Shown here: one piece after another, positions 9,170-17,060 of the stretch | Layout of the letters: every line of letters begins with the position of its first letter | Position numbering within the stretch: position 1 is the first letter of the stretch | Assembly: GCF_014647375.1 (NCBI RefSeq) | Contig: NZ_BMPB01000010.1 | Location: forward strand, 211,535-275,534 | DNA from: Parabacteroides faecis | Lineage (GTDB): Bacteria; Bacteroidota; Bacteroidia; Bacteroidales; Tannerellaceae | DNA: 64,000 bases | Direction: 5' to 3' | Translations under genes and position numbers: made by a program | Notes under the pieces: model-generated | Databases searched by the model: none | What the model was told of the DNA's origin: nothing | Seen by the model: only the letters and a program-made list of their open reading frames with translations

Positions 9170-10120
9170 ATGAATGAATTAACTGTAATTATTCCATTCT
9201 TAAATGAAGGAGAAGAAATATATAATACCGTAAAGAATTTGCGGGAAACAGCCGGTGATAAAATAAACATCATCTTGATTAATGATGCTTCTGAGGATGG
9301 TTTTGATTATGAGACTGTTGCGAATGAGTTTGCTACTACCTATATATATCACCCTGAAAGAAGAGGAGTAGCTGCATCAAGAGATGAAGGCATCGATCTC
9401 TCTCCGACTGAATTCTTTTTGTTGTTAGACGGACATATGCGTTTTTTTCAGACAGATTGGGGGGAGTTGATTGTTGCAGAACTTCATAAGGATAAGCGGG
9501 CATTATTTTGTTGCCAATCTATATCATTTAAAAAGGATGAGAATGGAAACGATGTAATTGAAACAAATAGGGCGACAACATACGGCGCTTACATTGATCT
9601 TTCCAGGGATGGGGATTTGCAGGCTAAATGGAACACGAAAGATCCTGATCCGGGAGAAAATGTAGTGGACATTGTTTGTCTATTAGGAGCGGCTTATGCC
9701 AGCAATAAATCTTATTGGAAATATTTGGGAGGATTGAAGGGGTTACGTGCCTATGGCTTGGATGAACAGTTTATTTCGATGAAGGTATGGATGGAAGGTG
9801 GAAGGTGCAGATTACTGAAACATGTTGAAGCAGGGCATTTATACCGAAACAGTTTTCCCTATAAGACGGAAGATATAGATCTTCTCTATAATAAATTTTT
9901 GGTGGCAGAGTTATTTTTGCCACGAGAGGAAAAATATCAAGTGTTTGAATTTTGGGAAAAACAGATTCCAGCTTTGTATAAACAGGCTATTGAAAAATTG
10001 GTAGAGGATAGGCTTTTTATCAGAGAACAATCATCCTATTATCTGACGATTTTTAATTGTTCTATTAATGATTATTTATCAATGAATAGAGATATTTTAA
10101 AATATATGTCAAATCAATAA
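9170..10120 (+). CDS. glycosyltransferase, GT2/GT27-like (polypeptide GalNAc-transferase-like pattern)
   Basis: 316 aa when started at the ATG at 9170; an in-frame TTG at 9155 overlaps the previous gene and is less likely. The N-terminus (ELTVIIPFLNEGEEI) and INDASEDG are GT2-like. LLLDGHMRF supplies the metal-binding Asp/His, a variant of the usual DxD or DxH. The later part (LLGAAYASNKSYW, LGGLKGLRAYGLDEQFISMKVW, GGRC) resembles the conserved GG...YG.DEE.S...W..GG region of polypeptide GalNAc transferases and their bacterial relatives. That makes it the best candidate in the window for putting a sugar onto a peptide Ser or Thr, and it sits 90 bp before a small peptide gene with a Pro/Thr/Ser-rich tail. 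The resemblance is judged by eye. Confidence 0.8.
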   Translation: MNELTVIIPFLNEGEEIYNTVKNLRETAGDKINIILINDASEDGFDYETVANEFATTYIYHPERRGVAASRDEGIDLSPTEFFLLLDGHMRFFQTDWGELIVAELHKDKRALFCCQSISFKKDENGNDVIETNRATTYGAYIDLSRDGDLQAKWNTKDPDPGENVVDIVCLLGAAYASNKSYWKYLGGLKGLRAYGLDEQFISMKVWMEGGRCRLLKHVEAGHLYRNSFPYKTEDIDLLYNKFLVAELFLPREEKYQVFEFWEKQIPALYKQAIEKLVEDRLFIREQSSYYLTIFNCSINDYLSMNRDILKYMSNQ

Positions 10121-10209
10121 AGAAAGGAGGTTGTATAGTGAGAGTGGATTCAAAATATATCAATAAGTAGAAGTGCTAGTTGAATGAAGTATAAATTTTA
10201 TTAAACTTA

Positions 10210-10518
10210 ATGATTATGGGTGAGAGTGATTTGAAAAACAAACAAAAGTTAGCTATTGAGTTGAATATGAAATTCGATGAAGCTTGTGATTTATTTAGTG
10301 AAGAAACACTTAATAGTATGAGAATGGAAAAGGTTCTTGGGGGAGATGATGATTGGGGTGTAAATATATTCTCATGCTCAAAAGGGAATTGTGGAAAATG
10401 TAATTGTGGTGTAATTTGTGGAGATATTGACGTTAATATAAATGGTATTATCTGTGTTAGTTTAGATTTACCAACAGTTCCTAAACCTACATTAACAAAG
10501 CCCTCTTTAGCTAATTAG
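10210..10518 (+). CDS. RiPP/bacteriocin-like precursor with GG leader and Cys-rich core
   Basis: 102-aa small peptide, the presumed substrate of the modifying and export genes that follow. Residues 1-45 form a charged leader ending in MEKVLGG, the double-glycine motif cut by C39 peptidase exporters. The predicted core (46-102) opens with DDDW, has six cysteines (56, 61, 64, 66, 70, 82) in a Gly-rich stretch and ends in a Pro/Thr/Ser-rich tail (PTVPKPTLTKPS). A seventh Cys (26) lies in the leader. Start at 10210 or 10216 (ATG ATT ATG). The downstream C39-ABC exporter, HlyD-type adaptor and radical SAM/SPASM protein give the context. It fits the general type of Bacteroidales GG-leader natural-product precursors with radical SAM maturases. 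The mature structure and activity are unknown. Confidence 0.8.
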   Translation: MIMGESDLKNKQKLAIELNMKFDEACDLFSEETLNSMRMEKVLGGDDDWGVNIFSCSKGNCGKCNCGVICGDIDVNINGIICVSLDLPTVPKPTLTKPSLAN

Positions 10519-10713
10519 CATAAGAGGATACTGCGAAGAATCAAATGACATGCAGATGATGCAAATCAGACAATGATCACATATTATATTCTTGCAAATA
10601 AAATATTATCTATGATTATCTGCTTAAATCTGTGTTATTTGCATGCCATTTTGAGCATATAAGATGTGCTCGTATATGATATGTCTGAAAACTAAGTTAT
10701 AAAAATAGCGTAA
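10519..10713. other. intergenic region with two inverted repeats after precursor gene
   Basis: 195 bp between the precursor and the first S41-like gene. It contains a perfect 8-bp inverted repeat (ATGCAAAT at 10559-10566, ATTTGCAT at 10637-10644) and a small GAGCA/TGCTC hairpin near 10653-10671. These could act as a processing or attenuation structure that keeps precursor mRNA above biosynthetic mRNA, but there is no T-run typical of a terminator. Confidence 0.35.
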
Positions 10714-12072
10714 ATGAGAACATTTTTTATATGTATATTTTGTTTGTTTTGTCAATTGTCTTTTTCTCAACAAATGACTTCTGAAAAAATGTACGGTGAT
10801 ATAGATTTCTATTTTAAGACCTTGGAATGTAACCATCCATATTTGTATAAAATAACTAATGAATCTAAATTTGATTCACTCAGAATTGATTTGAAGTCGA
10901 AATGTAAAGAGGATATGGAAGTTAAAGATTTTAATAGAATATTATTATCATTAAATCAATATACAGATGGACATACTCAAGTTTCAAAACAAAAAATATT
11001 TAATAGTGATCCCTCTGTATTTCTTAATTTGAAGGTTAATGATAATACATTTATGCTTAATAATGATCGTGTTTTATCTATTAATAATAAAGATATTACA
11101 GAAATAATAATAGAAGTTAAATCTTTTTCTTCTAAAGAGTATGGTATTCATATGAATGAATTAAATATCTGTAAGATAGTACCAGAATATTTGTCCGTAT
11201 TCCACGGTGTGAAATTACCATATATTATAAAATCAATAAATCAAAAGGGTGATACGACTACTCGTGTAATTTCTCAATTAGATTCTCTTAGGAGAGTAAC
11301 AAGAGAGAAATTGTTGTTTAATTTCTATCCAGAAGAATCTGTTGCTGTAATATTTTATAATTCCTGTGATTTTAATAAATATGAAAGAGAATTTGAAAAA
11401 TCATTATCTTTAGGTTTTGCGAAAATGAATGAATTGAAGATAAAAAATTTGTTTATTGATGTAAGATCAAATGGAGGTGGTTTTATACATTATAATAATA
11501 TTTTATTGCAATATCTGAAAAAAAACAATAATAAGACTGTAATGCATACGCTTGTGACTAAAATTGTAGTAGAAGAACAATTAAAGCGTAATTATGAAAG
11601 GTTAAACAAACGTTTTCCAGATAATTTATGGGGGAGGTTGAGAAAGCAAATGATTTTGTTGTCAAAAAGAAAAAAACTATTGAAATTTGAACACACAAGG
11701 GTTGTGTCGGAAAGAATGAAATCTAAAACACTAAAAAAATGTTACAAAGGCAATGTGTATTTAATTCAAGGAAGGGAGACCTATTCTGCTGCTATTATAT
11801 TAGCAGAGGAGTTTAAAAGAAAGCAAATAGGAGTTATTGTGGGAGAGGAAAATGGTAGCTCTATTCCTTTCCCATCCGGACCAGTTAATTATACATTACC
11901 AAACTCAAAGATTTCATTTACTTGCTCATTTCGTTATTCTTGGTATACTCCTCCTGTTGAAACCTGTAATGGTTTTATATTACCTGATATTGAATATGAT
12001 GTATTTAATAAGATACTTACAATAGAAGATTATAAGCGAATAATTGAATATAATAGAAACAATAAAAAATGA
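10714..12072 (+). CDS. S41-like protease, exported (RiPP locus)
   Basis: 452 aa with an N-terminal signal peptide (MRTFFICIFCLFCQLSFSQQ), so periplasmic or surface. It has a TDGHT motif at 84-88, a NGGG turn at 253-256 and TYSAA with Ser358, followed by VGEENGS. This order fits the S41 tail-specific protease superfamily, closer to the Ser/His/Glu (tricorn/IRBP) subgroup than to Ser/Lys CtpA enzymes, because the usual YGKG lysine is absent. I see no PDZ domain. It is a paralogue of the gene at 17061; the pair brackets the maturase and exporter. Possible roles are trimming of the exported peptide or self-protection. Base composition is very AT-rich. The next gene starts 4 bp after its stop. Confidence 0.78.
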   Translation: MRTFFICIFCLFCQLSFSQQMTSEKMYGDIDFYFKTLECNHPYLYKITNESKFDSLRIDLKSKCKEDMEVKDFNRILLSLNQYTDGHTQVSKQKIFNSDPSVFLNLKVNDNTFMLNNDRVLSINNKDITEIIIEVKSFSSKEYGIHMNELNICKIVPEYLSVFHGVKLPYIIKSINQKGDTTTRVISQLDSLRRVTREKLLFNFYPEESVAVIFYNSCDFNKYEREFEKSLSLGFAKMNELKIKNLFIDVRSNGGGFIHYNNILLQYLKKNNNKTVMHTLVTKIVVEEQLKRNYERLNKRFPDNLWGRLRKQMILLSKRKKLLKFEHTRVVSERMKSKTLKKCYKGNVYLIQGRETYSAAIILAEEFKRKQIGVIVGEENGSSIPFPSGPVNYTLPNSKISFTCSFRYSWYTPPVETCNGFILPDIEYDVFNKILTIEDYKRIIEYNRNNKK

Positions 12073-12076
12073 TCTT

Positions 12077-13423
12077 ATGTATAAAACAAGCAAATATAAT
12101 TATTTTATTGAAAATGATGGAAGTGTCATATACTCCAATGGATTGTCAAATCATTGTTTTTCAGTTAAGAAAATAGAACATGAGAGATTGCAATTGTTGT
12201 TAAATGACTTAATATCTTTTGAAATTAATTATAATTCCGTCTTTTTGAAATTTGTGGATTGGGGATTTATTATTAATGAGGATGTAGATGAAATAGATAT
12301 TATTAGATATAGAAATAGAAAAGCTACTATTGAATCAAGACATTATAATCTGGTAATAAATCCGACTCTTGAATGTAATTTTAATTGTTGGTACTGTTAT
12401 GAAAATCATCCTATAGGATATATGAGTAAGAATACAGTCGAACTTATAAAGAAACATATTGATTATATGGTTGAAAAGAGGCATATTGATTCATTACATT
12501 TATCTTGGTTTGGTGGTGAACCTTTATTGTATTTTGATGAGATCGTTTTTCCTATTTCATCTTATGCAAAAGAAGTTTGTGCATCTAGTAATATACCTTA
12601 TAGTTCTAGTGTTACAACGAATGCTTCTAAGATCAATATGGAAATGATTTATAAAATGATTTCTATCAATATGAATGATTTCCAAATTACTATTGATGGT
12701 TCTCCTGTCAGACATAATAAAATAAGAAATGAGAAAGGAATCCCCTCTTTTGATTTAATCATGAATAATATAAATAGAATTTGTGAATTAAACGAACATT
12801 CTCATATCACTTTGCGAATAAATTATGATGATAAAACGTTAAAAGATAATCTGTTAAAAGAAGTATTTGAAAATATACCTATTCAGTATAGGAGACGAAT
12901 ATCTCCTAATTTTCAACGAGTTTGGCAGACATTTGATAAGAAGGGGAAAGATAATTTAGAAAATGTAGAACGAAAAAAAATTATTCAAATATGTAATAAT
13001 TTGGGGTTTAAATTTGACAGTCCTTCAAATGCCTTTCAGCCAGGTAAATACTATAAGTGTTATGTTGATCGTTTTTATCATGCAGAAATAAATTATGATG
13101 GTAAGGTTTATTCATGTACAGCTCGTGATTATTCAGATGACTATGTCACCGGTGTATTGAAGGAAACCGGTGAGTTAGTTTGGAATGAAACAGAAAGAGT
13201 AAAACGTTATTCGAAAGCAACATTTGAAAATGCAATGTGTCTAAAATGTAAATATTTACCTTTATGTTTAGGACCTTGCTCACAAAAAATCAAAGAAACT
13301 TCTAAAGAGCATCTGAAAGACTTATGTTATCTGAATTATACAGAAGTTTCACCAGAAACAGTTATTATTGAATATTTCAATAGAAAAATGAGACTTTTAA
13401 GAGAACATGATGCTGGATATTAA
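12077..13423 (+). CDS. radical SAM/SPASM peptide maturase
   Basis: 448 aa from the ATG at 12077; an upstream in-frame TTG (12044) lies inside the previous gene. The radical SAM cluster motif CNFNCWYC (CX3CX2C, about residues 100-107) would hold the SAM-binding 4Fe-4S cluster, with a WFGGEP motif after it. The C-terminal third is Cys-rich (YKCYVDRFY, YSCTARD, CLKCKYLPLCLGPC, LCYLN), the layout of a SPASM domain holding auxiliary clusters. The first 95 residues could include a peptide-recognition region. SPASM maturases install thioether or carbon-carbon bonds in peptides, and the Cys-rich precursor at 10210 is the obvious substrate. Which bond is made cannot be told from sequence. It lies 41 bp before the exporter. 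Confidence 0.9.
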   Translation: MYKTSKYNYFIENDGSVIYSNGLSNHCFSVKKIEHERLQLLLNDLISFEINYNSVFLKFVDWGFIINEDVDEIDIIRYRNRKATIESRHYNLVINPTLECNFNCWYCYENHPIGYMSKNTVELIKKHIDYMVEKRHIDSLHLSWFGGEPLLYFDEIVFPISSYAKEVCASSNIPYSSSVTTNASKINMEMIYKMISINMNDFQITIDGSPVRHNKIRNEKGIPSFDLIMNNINRICELNEHSHITLRINYDDKTLKDNLLKEVFENIPIQYRRRISPNFQRVWQTFDKKGKDNLENVERKKIIQICNNLGFKFDSPSNAFQPGKYYKCYVDRFYHAEINYDGKVYSCTARDYSDDYVTGVLKETGELVWNETERVKRYSKATFENAMCLKCKYLPLCLGPCSQKIKETSKEHLKDLCYLNYTEVSPETVIIEYFNRKMRLLREHDAGY

Positions 13424-13464
13424 TATTATTTTATTCAAGCTAGATAGATTAAAATACAAATGTA

Positions 13465-15693
13465 ATGAATAAATTTCCCTTTTACCAACAACATGATTCT
13501 ATGGATTGTGGCCCAAGCTGTTTACGAATGGTTTCAGCTTACTATGGTAGGAGATTTGAATTATATAAATTACGTGATTTATGTTTCGCAAACAGAAACG
13601 GTGTTACGATGCTTGGTATTTCCGATGCTGCTGAAAAGATCGGGTTTCGGAGTATGGGACTTCGGACTAGTTTCGATAGATTGCGGAAAGAGGTCATTCT
13701 GCCTTGTATAATTCATTGGCGACAAGATCATTTTGTTGTAGTGTATAAAATCAAAGTCAAATTGAGAAAAGAAGGTTTTGAAGGGAAGGTATATGTTGCT
13801 GATCCAGCTTTTGGCTTAGTTACTTATTCGGTCGTTGAATTCTTAGATGGATGGATTAGTACGAAGGAGAATGAAAAAGATAAGGGAATGGTTCTGATGC
13901 TATCTCCTTCTTTATCTTTTTATGAATCAGACAGTGAGTCAGAAATAGATAAATCAAAAAAATATAGTTTACTACATTTTTTCTCCTATATAAAACCTCA
14001 TAAAAAACTTTTTTTTCAGGTGATTTTAGGAATGGTAATGGGGATGATTATTCAGTTACTTTTCCCTTTCATTACTCAATCGATGGTCGATTTTGGTGTC
14101 TTGAATAGTGATTTGAACTTTATTATTCTCGTATTAGTTGCACAATTTGTATTATCTTTCAGTCAATTAGCTGTGGGGTTTGTGCAAAGTTGGATATTTT
14201 TGCATGTAACAACCCGTATCAATATCTCTTTGATTTCCGATTTTATAACAAAAATGCTGAAACTTCCGATTAATTTTTTTGAGTCTAAAAAAACTGGAGA
14301 TATAATGCAGCGCATAGGTGATCATTCACGGATTCAGGAATTTTTTACAGGAACGTCGTTAAGTACACTATTTTCTTTTTTCAATTTTTTTATTTTTGCT
14401 ATTATTTTAGGATACTATAATATTTGGATGTTAGTTTGTTTCGTATTGGGACACGCTGTTTATGTAGGATGGGTAATGCTTTTTTTAGGAATACGTAGAG
14501 AACTGGATTTTAAACGCTTCGACAAATCTGCTCGCAATCAGTCTAGTATTATTCAATTGATTACGGGCGCAGAAGAAATAAAGTTGAATGGTTGTGAACG
14601 TAAAATCAGATGGAAATGGGAGACGATTCAGGCTGAATTATTTGAAGTAAGCATAAAAGGATTGACTGTTAGCCAGATACAAAGCATTGGTGCATTCTTT
14701 ATTTCTAATATTTTAAATATTGGACTATCTGTTTTTTCTGCTTATCTGGTTATACAAGGTCAGATTACATTGGGTATGATGATGGCTCTCTCTTATATTA
14801 TAGGGCAGTTAAAAGCTCCTGTTGAAAATTTTATAGGTTTCGTGCATTCTTATCAGGATGCTAAAATAAGTTTGGAAAGACTTGGTGAAGTGCATTTCCG
14901 GGCGGATGAAGATAAGATGAATGAAACCCGTCAGAAGAATCTATCACCCGGGAACAAGGATTTGGTACTAAAAGATCTTTCTTTTAGCTATTTAGGTCCT
15001 TCATCTACTCCTGTATTGGACAAGCTGAATCTTATTTTCCCTTATAATAAAGTGACAGCTATTGTAGGGGAAAGCGGTAGTGGAAAAACAACCATATTGA
15101 AAATGCTTCTTGGGTATTATGAACCACAATCCGGAGGGATAAATGTCGGTGTTACTAATCTTAAAAATATCGATACTAATTATTGGCGATCTGTTTGTGG
15201 TGTTGTTATGCAAGATGGTTTTCTCTTTTCCGATACAATTGCAGAAAATATAGCAATCGGTGACGAGAGAGTGGATACCACCAAGCTTTATTATGCGGCA
15301 AAAGTAGCCAATATTCATGAATTTATAGAAGAACTGCCAGCGGGTTACAATACAAAGATCGGGCAGGAAGGAAGCGGGATCAGTCAAGGGCAAAAACAAC
15401 GTATTCTTATAGCGCGGGCTGTTTACAAAAATCCGGAATATATTTTTTTAGACGAAGCAACTAATTCCCTGGATGCGAATAATGAGCGTATTATTATTGA
15501 TAATCTTCAGGATTTTTATCAGGGGCGTACTGTTGTGATTGTAGCCCATAGATTAAGCACTGTAAAAAAAGCTGATAAAATAGTTGTTCTGGATCATGGT
15601 AAAATCGTAGCCGAAGGTACTCATACGGAACTAGTTGAACAACATGGCTATTATTATGACTTAGTTAAAAACCAATTAGAACTGGCAAACTAA
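13465..15693 (+). CDS. C39 peptidase-containing ABC exporter (PCAT)
   Basis: 742-aa inner-membrane transporter that should cleave the precursor after its GG motif and export the core. Domains in order: C39 peptidase with catalytic Cys15 (HDSMDCGPSC), His89 (QDHFVVVY) and Asp113 (VADPAFG); a transmembrane domain from about 170 to 465 with several hydrophobic helices; and an ATPase with Walker A GESGSGKTT, signature SGISQGQKQR, Walker B YIFLDEATNSLD and switch His (VIVAHRLS). Length and arrangement are normal for the family. It is followed 1 bp later by a HlyD-type adaptor, the standard partner. An outer-membrane TolC-like channel is not encoded nearby and would be supplied elsewhere. Complete and probably functional. 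Confidence 0.95.
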   Translation: MNKFPFYQQHDSMDCGPSCLRMVSAYYGRRFELYKLRDLCFANRNGVTMLGISDAAEKIGFRSMGLRTSFDRLRKEVILPCIIHWRQDHFVVVYKIKVKLRKEGFEGKVYVADPAFGLVTYSVVEFLDGWISTKENEKDKGMVLMLSPSLSFYESDSESEIDKSKKYSLLHFFSYIKPHKKLFFQVILGMVMGMIIQLLFPFITQSMVDFGVLNSDLNFIILVLVAQFVLSFSQLAVGFVQSWIFLHVTTRINISLISDFITKMLKLPINFFESKKTGDIMQRIGDHSRIQEFFTGTSLSTLFSFFNFFIFAIILGYYNIWMLVCFVLGHAVYVGWVMLFLGIRRELDFKRFDKSARNQSSIIQLITGAEEIKLNGCERKIRWKWETIQAELFEVSIKGLTVSQIQSIGAFFISNILNIGLSVFSAYLVIQGQITLGMMMALSYIIGQLKAPVENFIGFVHSYQDAKISLERLGEVHFRADEDKMNETRQKNLSPGNKDLVLKDLSFSYLGPSSTPVLDKLNLIFPYNKVTAIVGESGSGKTTILKMLLGYYEPQSGGINVGVTNLKNIDTNYWRSVCGVVMQDGFLFSDTIAENIAIGDERVDTTKLYYAAKVANIHEFIEELPAGYNTKIGQEGSGISQGQKQRILIARAVYKNPEYIFLDEATNSLDANNERIIIDNLQDFYQGRTVVIVAHRLSTVKKADKIVVLDHGKIVAEGTHTELVEQHGYYYDLVKNQLELAN

Positions 15694-15694
15694 T

Positions 15695-17050
15695 ATGGAA
15701 TTGAAGGATAATTCAATAAAATTGAACGTAAGGAGTGACGAAATAGAGGCCATTTTGGGAAAAACGCCTAATTGGTTGATGAGAACAGGGATAATGGTTA
15801 TGTTTATCATCTTTTTGGTGTTGCTAATTGGTAGTTCCATGTTCAGATATCCGGATATTGTCAATGCAAAAATTGTTATTTCGACCGAATATCCATCGAT
15901 AGCTTTAGTCTCTAAAGTTGGAGGACGTTTAGTCAATCTGGACGTTAAAGATAAAGAGCTTGTTACGGTCAACCAATTATTGGCAGTACAGGAAAGTGCG
16001 TCTTCTGCAAAAGATATGTTACAGCTGAATGCCTGGATCAATAATAACAGTCAGCCGGAATTGATAAGTCCCGTCGATGCGATTTTTAGCAAAGAGCAGC
16101 AGTTAGGTGAAGTTATGCCTTATTTTCTCGATCTCAAAATGGCATTTGTGAATTACAGTAAATTTGTAGAACTAAATTATCATGCTCAAAACAAAAGGTT
16201 ATTGGAAGAACAAATTGAATATATGAATAATTATGTAATTCATGCTAAAAATCAAATTGATTTGTTCGATAATGAGATGAAGTTAGCCAGGAATGATTAT
16301 TTAAGGGATTCTTCTTTACATGAAAAACAAATAATTTCTCCAATGGAAATGGAGCAATCTAAAAGTGTATTACTTCAGAAAAGGATTTCTCAGGAAGGAA
16401 ATATGGCTTCTCTGGCAAATATAAAAACACAACTATCCCAATTAAAACAAAACTTGTTGGAGCTCGAATTGGATTATCGCAAACAGCAACAGGGTTATCT
16501 TGCCGATATACGCCAGAAATTGGAAGCATTACGTGATCGGATAGGACAATGGGATAAGATGTATGTGCTTCGTTCTCCTTATTCCGGACAAATATCATTT
16601 TCTACTTTTTGGACTGAAAATCAATATATTTCGCAAGGAGAAACTTTCGCAAATATAGTACCTTCTTCCGGAGGCCTTTTTATTGGCAAACTGGAGTTGC
16701 CTGTTCTCAAATCTGGAAAAGTGAAAACAGGTCAGTTAGTCAATATCAAACTTGATAATTATCCGTATATGGAATATGGCATATTAAAAGGTGCGATTCG
16801 TACTATATCTGCCGTACCGAGCAAAGAGACTTATAAGGTTGAGGTACAATTCCTGGATGGTATGAAAACAAGCTATGGCATAGATTTGCCCTTCTCACAG
16901 GAAATAACGGGAACTGCTGAAATTATTACAGAAGACTATAGTATATTGCAACGTATATTTTTCCCGATTAAATCATTGATTAAAAACAATGGTCCGACCT
17001 TTTTCAATAAAACGGATCATCTTGAGTCTTATTTCCATCATACAATATAA
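15695..17050 (+). CDS. HlyD-family membrane fusion protein for peptide export
   Basis: 451-aa periplasmic adaptor expected to link the C39-ABC exporter to an outer-membrane channel. A single transmembrane segment lies at about residues 29-47 (MRTGIMVMFIIFLVLLIGS). A beta-barrel/lipoyl-type region (VSKVGGRLVNLDVKD) comes next, then a long helical hairpin rich in Gln, Glu and Lys (about 145-275), then a return strand SPYSGQISF and a C-terminal barrel. Its ATG is 1 bp after the exporter stop, so the two are tightly co-translated. The next gene starts 10 bp later. Confidence 0.9.
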   Translation: MELKDNSIKLNVRSDEIEAILGKTPNWLMRTGIMVMFIIFLVLLIGSSMFRYPDIVNAKIVISTEYPSIALVSKVGGRLVNLDVKDKELVTVNQLLAVQESASSAKDMLQLNAWINNNSQPELISPVDAIFSKEQQLGEVMPYFLDLKMAFVNYSKFVELNYHAQNKRLLEEQIEYMNNYVIHAKNQIDLFDNEMKLARNDYLRDSSLHEKQIISPMEMEQSKSVLLQKRISQEGNMASLANIKTQLSQLKQNLLELELDYRKQQQGYLADIRQKLEALRDRIGQWDKMYVLRSPYSGQISFSTFWTENQYISQGETFANIVPSSGGLFIGKLELPVLKSGKVKTGQLVNIKLDNYPYMEYGILKGAIRTISAVPSKETYKVEVQFLDGMKTSYGIDLPFSQEITGTAEIITEDYSILQRIFFPIKSLIKNNGPTFFNKTDHLESYFHHTI

Positions 17051-17060
17051 TCTGATACAA

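Noticed and set aside
6452-10120. Glycosyltransferases as part of a capsule or O-antigen locus
   Set aside because: Not fully excluded, but there is no flippase, polymerase, sugar-nucleotide gene or priming transferase, which a polysaccharide locus would normally have.
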